This document shows positions 55,401 to 64,000 of a DNA stretch of 64,000 nt, piece after piece. The notes under the pieces were generated by a model. That model ran no database searches. It saw only the letters and a list, made by a program, of their open reading frames with translations, and was not told where the DNA came from. Numbering within the stretch: position 1 is the stretch's first letter; each line of letters opens with the position of its first letter. Origin of the DNA: Circinella umbellata (Eukaryota; Mucoromycota; Mucoromycetes; Mucorales; Lichtheimiaceae); NCBI GenBank assembly GCA_025093555.1, contig JAIWNF010000034.1, forward strand, positions 372,001 through 436,000, in the 5' to 3' direction. Position numbers and translations under genes: made by a program.

Positions 55401-58286
55401 AATCATACCAATTCCCCGTTGTATGCTTGTAAATCACGTGAATTCTTTTCAATGCCTTCAAAAAAACTGAGTGCACTTCCTGGTTTAACCATTGGAAGCC
55501 CATCCTAATTTGATTTTTTAAGAAAAAAAAAAAAACTTAGCATAATTTTATTAAACGGGTTGTATATGTTTGATACTTACTACATCTTTTAAACGATTCA
55601 ATCGTTCAAGCATTGCAGGGGTAGGACCACCACCACCATCTCCATGTCTATTTTAACCAAAAAAAAAAAAAAATATAAAATGGAAAAATTGATACTAAAT
55701 TTAATTTAAAGAAAATAGATATTTGAATGATATATATTATATAGTACTTTACCCATAACAAAGTAAACTCTCATTAGAGTATTCCAAATCATGATGATTT
55801 TTCGTGCTGTAAAGAGAACCCCCAAACCCATGATCCAATTAATAAAATTTACTATTGAAAAGAAAACTGACTTTCTTATGTTATATAAACGATAAACTTA
55901 CCATTTAGTCAATTCAGCAACGGTAACAGAAGCACCATATCTATATAAATAAATAAAATAATTCATATATTTATTAAAAAAAAAAAGTAATAAATAATCA
56001 TTCATGTTACTTACGTTTCTGCTGGTGTCAAATGAGCTAATATATTTGTTCCATCAATACCAGTCCACCAAAATGTAGAACGAGGAAATTTGTTAATATT
56101 ATTCCATGACAATTTTTGTGTAAAAAAATAATCACATCCTGATTGTTTAAGAATTTGGGGAAGCTAAAAGGAGGGGGGGGGAAGTACATATATAATTAAT
56201 ATCATAACCAATAACTTTTTTTTTTGGAATGAGTAAATTACCTGGGAAGAATAACCTGACGGATTTAGTATATAAAAGGAAAAATAGTTAGCATAAAATA
56301 AATCATTATCCATGAATTATATAGTTATTTTTACCAAAAGAATCTGGAAGCCAAAAAATCCTGGTTCTCTTATTAAAGTGTTTTTGATAGTACCGTTGCC
56401 TTTTTTTATTAATGAGAAATTAGAACATGACTAGAAATATCAAATTATCATCATCTTCTTTGTTTCTTACCCGAGTAACATTTGTCGACATAATGATTCT
56501 CCACTTGGCATATTGGTATCTAAGTAACCAATTTTAAAGATCATGTGTGAATAATAATAATAATAATAATAATAATAGAAACACTACTAATTATTTCTTA
56601 CCATGTTCAACCCAACTCTAAATATTTATGATACAACATATTTTTTTTTTGATTAGTTATAATTTTTAATCATCTACACCCCCCCAAAATTAACTTACTC
56701 CTCCAATAATTTCCCATTGACCGGTTCTTTCTTTACTCTTGATTTTTTCAAATAAGGCTGGATATAATTCACTCAACCACTCATATTGTTGTGTCTATTA
56801 ATTGTAAAAAAGAAGCTATTAAGTAATCATGAAAAAAAAGTTATATTTTTCTCCATCTCAAGTAAACAATCCTTTTTTTTTTTTTGAAAGTAGATATAAC
56901 TTACTTGAGAGCCAGTAAAGATATATTTTGAATAACGATCCATTAAATCGATTTGAGTTGACCATGATCGAGCAATCTTACGTTTTGTTTCATCATAAGG
57001 CCAAAGCCAGGCAGTATCTAAATAAATAATTGATTAAATGAGTAACGAATGCATCCTTATTTGTCAACAATAACAAAAATAAGTTCTTGTAAATACATAA
57101 TATATATATATTATTACCAATATGACAATTTCCAATGGCTGTTATTTGATGTTGTCCTTTTGCTTGACCATTATTCACAGATAAAAATTCTTTTGTCAAT
57201 TTTTTACACTTTTTAATTGATTTACGATCTTCCAAAATAAATTCATTGATCACTTCATTGATCACCCAAACAGCTTCTCTTGCACGAGGACTTTCGTCTT
57301 GAGTATTATAAGCAATACCACGAATGATACTTTTAAGAAAATAATATATGATAAGTTTCATTATCTTTATAGATAATAGAGGTGTTACTTACTCTAGATC
57401 ATAGTATAAATCTTGTACGTCTTTGTCCGGCACAACAAGATCAGCTTTTTCGATAGAAAAATAACGATTGGGGTCGGGTACAAACGCACCATCTCCAACA
57501 CCAAACATTCCATTACATGCAGCTTCAATATAAAATGAATGGCGGTTACCAGCAATTCCTATATTTGTCACGATATATTCATGCCGTTCTTGTCCATCTA
57601 TATATATAAAAATATATTTAATTTTCATGTTGTCATACGGTAATGTTTTTAAAAAAAAAGTATCAAGAAAAAAAAAAGTAATTATTCATTATAAATTATT
57701 ACCTCCTCCTGTCAAACCTTGTAAAGGAACACCATCTGTAGACCAAACCATTCCTTCATTATTCATATTCCATTGAAATACAACAGGTTTTCCATTCATA
57801 GCTTCAGGAATTGTTACGTCAATTTTAAACCAATGGGTAGCCCAACTTGGACCATATTTACGTTCATCTTGAGTTACTTTTTGAAATGTTTGTGACACTG
57901 CCTCCTACATAAAGTCATATGACCCCCCCCGATTGTTTCAATCATCCATCCTCAAAATTTATATTTCATAGCAGATTTTTCTTTTTTACGCGGGAAAAAA
58001 AAATGACGTACCTGGAATGTAATACGCTATTATAAAAAAATACATTTGAAATTTTTTGTAAGTTTTTTCATTCACTTTTTTATTTATAAACAATACTTAC
58101 TTTAAGATCTGGAACACTGTACACACTTATTTCAACATGAGGAGAACCAGAATGACGAAGGGTCCATAATCCACGATGAATTCCCATTCTATAAAAGATA
58201 GTTTTACTTGACATAAAATTGGCAATCCGAGATTCCGTAATATTGGACGGAACAAGAGGTGTATTATTCACTGCTAGTCCTGCCAT
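52437..58286 (-). CDS. AMS1: Alpha-mannosidase, GH38, Ams1 type (30 exons)
   Basis: Thirty exons were joined in frame to 1081 residues (yeast Ams1: 1083): 58286-58101, 58026-58012, 57904-57703, 57597-57393, 57329-57118, 57017-56905, 56794-56699, 56617-56602, 56519-56471, 56399-56335, 56255-56242, 56163-56015, 55940-55902, 55806-55753, 55647-55581, 55504-55409, 55336-55185, 55088-54980, 54874-54766, 54679-54563, 54449-54363, 54264-54153, 54061-54007, 53905-53881, 53784-53729, 53626-53474, 53406-53371, 53252-52921, 52853-52674, 52581-52437. GH38 motifs include [19 protein letters not shown] (zinc/catalytic), [40 protein letters not shown] and [14 protein letters not shown]. The enzyme removes alpha-mannose from free oligosaccharides in the cytosol and vacuole. 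In yeast it is delivered by the Cvt/autophagy route and has no signal peptide; here too none is seen ([12 protein letters not shown]). The 14-, 15- and 16-nt microexons are required for frame. Confidence 0.95.
54876..54902. repeat. 27-nt T homopolymer (A-run on the gene strand)
   Basis: A run of 27 T on the plus strand lies in intron 18 of the mannosidase gene. On the coding strand it is A27 directly before the AG acceptor of exon 19, where a pyrimidine tract would be expected. A TACTAAAT branch-point-like site lies upstream in the intron. Confidence 0.9.
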
Positions 58287-61200
58287 TGTTTTTTTTTTTC
58301 GTTACTAAACAATGAATGGAAAGAAAAATAAGAAAATAAAATAAAGAGAGAAAAGAGAGAAAAGAGAGAGAGAAAAAAAGATAGAAAATAAAGAAATGGA
58401 ATTATCTAATGAGAAAAAGAAAAGGCGTAAATGGGGCGATCGAATAACTCTTCCCACGTTTTTTTCGAAATATGTTGTATCTATATTATACTAACCTTTT
58501 TATTTTTATTTACAAAACAAATAGTACATAATATTATTAAATAAAAAAAAAGTCACCTTTTTCATAATATTTTCTTTTCAACTGCAGGAACCCAAAGAAA
58601 AAGAAGCATTTTAGATGCCTCCTTTATTATTTTCTTTTTTGCTACGATGTAATCGTTGTCATGTATATAGTTAGGTTGTTTCTATGGATATAATTCTAAT
58701 AGTTCATGTTAACACTTTTTTTTTTTTTTTTTGCATATATGCGTTACACCATAAATGGTAAAATGAAATTTACAGATCACAAGATTATTAAAATGAAGAG
58801 CCTATAAATTATGCAAATTGTATATCTAAAAAGACAATTATGCTTTGACTTTATTTAATAAGATACATACAAGAATTGGAAAAAACAAACAAACGTAATA
58901 AGATGTATATATTCTCTTTTTTCATTTTGGAAATCAGAACTCTCTTCAGACCACCTAATTATAATGCGAAACAAAATAATAGCAACAACATTTAGTTTTT
59001 ATTTGAATAGTACTTTTTTTCGAAATAAAAATACCCAATGAATAAAATTAAAAGATTGTATATTAGGCCCTATTGTTTTCAGAAGAAGAAATTAGTAAAG
59101 TAGGTCCGCATGAAAATAACTTGTTATTTAACGTCATTCTCAACAATAGATAACGATTAATATCATCACTTTTAAAAGAAGGATTTGAATAGTAAGGGAT
59201 TAATACCTGAAGAAAAATAAGGTCTTATTCTATATATACACAAAGTAAGAGAAAGAAGATATAATAAAACACTTTTTTTTTGTGAGTAGAAAATAGATTG
59301 GTTGCTATAAATCTTTATAAATCTATACACGTAAAGATATATTATCTGGTCTCTAACAAAACAATGATTTTTTTTTCTTTTTCATGGTATCACTGACAAA
59401 AAGCCAGCTTCACATTAATTTTGATGTATTTTATTTCTCCCGTTTCTAATTCAAAGCTGCTATTTATATCATTTTAGTGGTTTTCTCTCAATTTTTTTTA
59501 TCAGTCATTTGCTATAAGATTATTATTATTATAGCCTATAAAAAACAAACACTTTTATTTTTTTTCAGTAGCCAAAATGGATTGATAGAATTTATTTTTT
59601 CAAGACAATATGAATTCTAGGTCAATTAATCAACAATTTACTGTAATAACAGTTGTTTTTTATTTATTAAAGTGAAATGACTATAAGTTGGATGTATTCA
59701 TTATGAGACTAGAACCTTGCATTATGATGTTACAATAAGTGAGCAGAAAAAACACATGTTTTATTCTATACACGTAAACAATATATAAATAATCGATAGA
59801 AAACTTCAATGTAGCAGAAGGGGCCGGAAGAAGAAAAAAATTGTTAATTACGTGAGAAAAAGAATTATTATTAATTATTTTTTGAAAATGGATTATGTAA
59901 AACAAAAGTGATGTGAATCTTTTGAAGATCAGGTTCGTCTACTACATTGAACCCATTATGCAGATAAAAACTCAGGCGGAGATCACATAGTGAATAGGGG
60001 ATACCATGAAACTTATAAATCCTCCACAAAAAAATAAAAAATTGCAATTCAAAGCATGTGTTGATCCATTGATAAGTTTTTCTTTTATGTGTGGTTATGT
60101 GATTCAATTCGTATCATTGTACTTATCGCGTTAATTGACAACAACTTTGTTTTTTTTATTTATTTTGTATTTCATATCACCTAATAATCTAACTGTCGAT
60201 GTAGATCGTATTAAAAAAATCACTCACTTTTTTCGAGAACTTTAATGATGCAAGCATGTAGCTTTTTTCTTTGTTTTGTAAATGTTGCTCTCACAAGTAG
60301 ATTTAAAGTTTAGGAGAAAAATAAAAACGTCTCCATAGTTACGTTTGAATGAACAAAGAATTATATGTTTTATTGCTATCTTGAAATAAGTGACAACTCT
60401 TTTTAAAGAATAAGTAAACTCTATAAAATAAAGTCGCTTGTATACAGTTGAATGCAATAATATACTACATTAGATTAAGTTTTTAACGTACTATTGAATT
60501 GATATTTAGGGAGGAATAATAATCGTTTTGCATTATATTTCGGCTATCACCGACCATCGAGCTTTTTTATTAAGATCAAGGTCGAATAAGAAAAACCTGT
60601 TAGCAAATATGATCTATAAATCTTAAGCGATTATTTCAACTGAGTTATTATAAATTTGAATGGTGTAACTTTACACACGAGGTTTTGTTTAAATAACAAC
60701 ATTTGGTCTTATAATGTGGTTATAATGTCAAACTTTTTTTTTTTGATTCTATATATTGAAATCAATTATACTATGAATAATATTGATCTTTATATTTTAT
60801 TTTATATTTACACGTCCCCATTCAATTATAAAACAAAATGTAAACTTGATTTATCTCCTTTAAATATTGGGTTAAAAGAAATTCCGGTAAGTAAAAAAAA
60901 AATATCTGAGTTAAAAATTCTCCTTTCACACAAACCTCCTTTTTGGGGTGTACTATTGTGTCACCTTCTTTTTTGTTTTTTTTTTGTGTTGCAGTCCGCA
61001 TATCGGGTCTAAATTATGCATTACAACAACTTCAAATGGTAAAATGAAAGTGAAAAAACCCCACCTGCATATTATGCAATTATATATACAATGAATTTTT
61101 ACTATTATTATTATAAGACCAACAACAATATATATCGAAACTTACAATACATATATACATATAATTATATAATTATATATATCCATATTTAATAAAGACC

Positions 61201-62068
61201 ACGTTTTTTATTTATTTATGAAATTTGTAACCAATGGAGACAAATGCTAACTTCCTCTCCTCCGCTTTTTCAAGTCCTTTTATTTCTTTGTACAACAAAA
61301 AAAAAAGAACTTATTCTGTAAAATAGTTATAATAAAATAATTTAAATAGATTTTCTAATTATAATATTCTTTTTTTTTTTTAATTTAGAAGTATTAATAA
61401 AATTATTATTTTTATAAGTTGTATGGGGGAATCCATGAGAGGCTTTTTTTTTAATGAGTAAAATGGGGACTTAATTTGCATATGCATGAAAATCCCCTCT
61501 CAACTTACCTGTCAATGTTTTTTTTTTTTTAAATAAAGATACCAGACCACGTACATTTCCCACAAATATATATTTATGTGTTTGTAAACTCATATGATTT
61601 GAAATTATATCATTCAATTAACAGAAGAACAGATGATTCTAACTTATGACAACTGTGACAATGATCTTCCGATAGAGAAATGTGACATATCCCACACTCT
61701 ATTAAAATAGCTATTGATAAAAAAAAAAAAGAATATTATATCAAAGGAGAGGGGGACTGTATCATAATTAAATATTTCTTTTTCATTGGGATGAGTTCTC
61801 CGAGAAAAGGGAAATCGGACAAGAGTTCTCGCCCACACTCTTTTTTTCTTAAAAAAGTGATCGGCCATTTATTGTTACACAGCACAATGACGGTCATTGA
61901 AAAATAAAATAAAATAAACAGGTTTTCCCTTCTGCAAGAAAGAGAAAAAGGTTTTTTTTTTATTATTACAAGCACAGACAAAAAAAAAACCCCACCTTTT
62001 TTTTTTTTATTATTATTCTTTCTTTTTCTCTTTCTTTTTTCTTTTCAAATAATAAATAATAAATAATA
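58287..62068. other. Gene-poor region (about 3.8 kb)
   Basis: AT-rich on both strands. Several ORFs of 66-118 codons (for example 60656-61012) are dominated by Ile/Leu/Phe/Asn/Lys, as expected from composition. There is no tRNA, transposon terminus or domain that I recognise. Its right end is poly-T and CT-rich (about 61995-62045), a likely promoter for the PH-domain gene. Confidence 0.45.
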
Positions 62069-64000
62069 ATGGCAACTTCATCACCAGTACCACTACCACC
62101 ATCACAACAACAACAACAACAACAAAAAACAGAACCTGTTTCAATACTTAAATCAAGTGTAAGTGTTTAAAAACCAGGAGCAAAAAGGTTCTTTATTATT
62201 ATTATTATTATTATTTGTTATATACATATTATATACATATAACAAATAAATTTATTTTTGGGGGTAAAATAAACTTTTTTTTTTTTTTCACTTTTAAAGA
62301 ATATATACTTAGTAAAATGTATATAATTCATTAGACACATTCAAAAAGTCCATCTGAAAACATGTCAGTTTCAATGGGTAAAGCAACACGTATTGTACTC
62401 AGTGAAGACGAAGAAGAAGACGAAGACGACGACGACGAGGAAGAAGAAGATATTCAAGGTATACCTATTTCGGGTCAAGCACTTGAACTTTTACAAACTG
62501 AAAAATCTGTTAAATCTGGATATCTTTTAAAAAAAGGTGAAAAGCGAAGGGTAAGTTACTATAACATAAATATGAAATGAATAATAATAATAATAATAAT
62601 AATGACTGTTGCTCTTTTAGACATGGAAAAAACGTTGGTTTGTTTTAAGAACAACAAAATTAGCAATGTATAAAGATAGTAAGGTAATAAAAGGCGCGGC
62701 TTTTTTTTTTTTTTTTCTCGTCACTTGTTGGAAAAACCCATGGAATTATCATTATCACCTGATCTACATGTTATATATATATATATATATCCAAACTCCT
62801 AATTCCACTCTCCCTCCCCTTTTTTTGTTAAACCACTCACACTCCCTTTTCTATCTTTTTTTTAATTAGGAATATAAACTATTACGAATTATTGATTTAC
62901 ACGAAGTACATAGTGTAGTTCATGTCACATCAAGAAACAAATATAAATACATGTTTGCCATCAGTACACCAAAACGTATGTATTATCTACAAGCAGATAA
63001 TCAACATGAATTAGATAATTGGATTGCAGCTATTCAACAAACAAAATCAGAACTTGCTCTTTATGATGCCGATGATGATGAAAGTTTAGTTGGACGCGAT
63101 CAAGCTTTTGCAAAAGATATTGTTTCATCTTATAAATCAACACATAGTTCATCAAGTCATCCTAATAACAAACAACCCACATCACCTACATTTTCACAAC
63201 AAAGAAGAAGACAATCTTCTAGTAGTGCAACAAGTTCATTTCAATTGGATAAAAGATCTTCTACCAGTCATCATAATATGGCATCATCACCTGTTGATAT
63301 TCCAAAAAGACAACATCGACCCGAACCATTTCAAATCAATACGACTCATCTTGTGGGTTCAACTGCAAGTAGTAGTAGTTTAGAACATCAACAACAACAA
63401 CAACAACATCCAGGATTAAGCTCTTATGTAACAGGTCAAACTTATCCATTATCACCTGTATCAGATCATCAAGCTCAAATGCATGTGGCTGATGCATTAG
63501 CAAGTTCAGAAGATGATGATGACGAATATAGTTGGACAGAGGATATGGCAAATGTACAACAAGAAGAAAATCGTAATCGAGTACTTATTGATGGTTATTT
63601 ATTAAAATTAGGTCGAAATAAGGTAAAAATAAAAATTGGGGAGTCATTTTTTTTTTCTTCTTCTTATAACTCATTTCTCAATTTTAAAACAGGGATGGAG
63701 AAAACGATGGTTTGTTCTTCGAACTGATACACTTGCTTATTATGAAGATGATAAGGTAAAAAAAAAAAAATTGAATCAATGATTATTTATTTCAATAAAA
63801 AAAAAAACTTAAAAATGGATGATTATATAGGAATATGCTCCCCATCGAATCATTCCTCTTACACATATAATTGATTCTTTGGAAATTGAACCGATTAGTA
63901 AAAACAAAAAATATTGTTTCAAGATTGTCATACCTAAAAGAAGTTATATTTTATGTGCAAGTTCTGAAATGGAATTAGAATCTTGGTTAAATGCACTTAG
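62069..64000 (+). CDS. Tandem PH-domain protein (5' part, runs off the window)
   Basis: Exons read: 62069-62158, 62335-62550, 62621-62683, 62870-63622, 63693-63755 and 63831 onward. The N-terminus has Ser/Pro and a Gln run, then a strongly acidic Glu/Asp stretch. The first PH domain begins VKSGYLLKKGEKRRTWKKRW, continues FVLRTTKLAMYKDSKEYKLL and ends in YYLQADNQHELDNWIAAIQQ, where the W is the conserved PH helix Trp. A disordered Ser/Gln/His linker follows. The second PH domain starts IDGYLLKLGRNKGWRKRWFV and reaches ASSEMELESWLNALR at the window end. Introns sit at equivalent places in both PH domains (after K..R/NK and DSK/DDK), which points to an exon-level duplication. PH domains bind phosphoinositides or proteins at membranes, so this is probably a signalling or polarity adaptor. 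The C-terminus is unknown. Confidence 0.9.

Noticed and set aside
60656..61012. 118-codon ORF
   Set aside because: Hydrophobic Ile/Leu/Tyr/Asn composition is what AT-rich DNA produces by chance; no domain.
1..64000. CRISPR arrays, prophage, biosynthetic cluster or prokaryotic-type defence system
   Set aside because: No direct-repeat arrays, no synthase or halogenase-like genes, and every recognisable gene is an intron-containing or typical fungal gene.

Overview
The window is AT-rich nuclear DNA of a filamentous fungus, most likely a mucoralean (Mucoromycota). This is inferred from many short introns with GTAAGT-type donors and TAG/CAG acceptors, poly-Asn/Gln/Ser-rich proteins, a chitin-synthase activator (Skt5-like) family protein, a vacuolar alpha-mannosidase of Ams1 type, and a mucoralean-looking retroelement relic. 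No bacterial operon structure, CRISPR array or phage module is present. All exon boundaries were read by hand from reading-frame continuity and GT/AG splice sites. They are not transcript-supported.

Layout. 1-1.6 kb: a decayed DIRS-like retrotransposon and a small perfect inverted repeat. 1.7-7.2 kb: a five-FAS1-domain membrane protein and a disordered protein with a possible ASH/MSP-like Ig domain. 7.5-10.8 kb: mitochondrial ribosomal protein uS14m, divergent from the splicing factor Clf1/Crooked-neck. 11.1-15.5 kb: an MFS sugar transporter and a Skt5/Chs4-like Sel1-repeat protein. 15.5-18.4 kb: gene-poor. 18.4-26.9 kb: ribosomal protein eS27, then a mitochondrial-dynamics pair (She9/Mdm33 and mitofusin Fzo1, convergent), then an Hpc2/ubinuclein-like HIR-complex subunit divergent from FZO1 (with an apparent frameshift). 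26.9-30.9 kb: gene-poor, with a pogo/Tc1-like MITE. 30.9-33.5 kb: a dithiol glutaredoxin and a Crz1-like zinc-finger factor. 36-39.8 kb: a glycerol-3-phosphate acyltransferase and a Met/Gly/His/Asn-rich low-complexity protein. 41.8-48.4 kb: NAA38, an overlapping convergent RGG protein, a 989-residue disordered protein, and a second Sel1 protein with a CaaX terminus. 49.5-52 kb: a small Ser-rich protein, tRNA-Val(CAC), and a ubiquitin-like/WLM metalloprotease. 52.4-58.3 kb: a 30-exon alpha-mannosidase with 14-16 nt microexons. 58.3-62.1 kb: gene-poor. 62.1-64 kb: the 5' part of a tandem PH-domain protein.

The genes are mostly independent eukaryotic housekeeping and regulatory loci. Functional themes that recur are mitochondria (uS14m, She9, Fzo1, possibly the CaaX Sel1 protein), nuclear RNA/chromatin work (Clf1, Hpc2) and cell wall or Ca2+ signalling (Skt5-like, Crz1-like). 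I see no convincing novel multi-gene system. The most notable features are the microexon-rich mannosidase gene, the overlapping NAA38/RGG tails, the Met-rich protein, the Sel1 protein with both a presequence-like N-terminus and CSIM, and the transposon relics.
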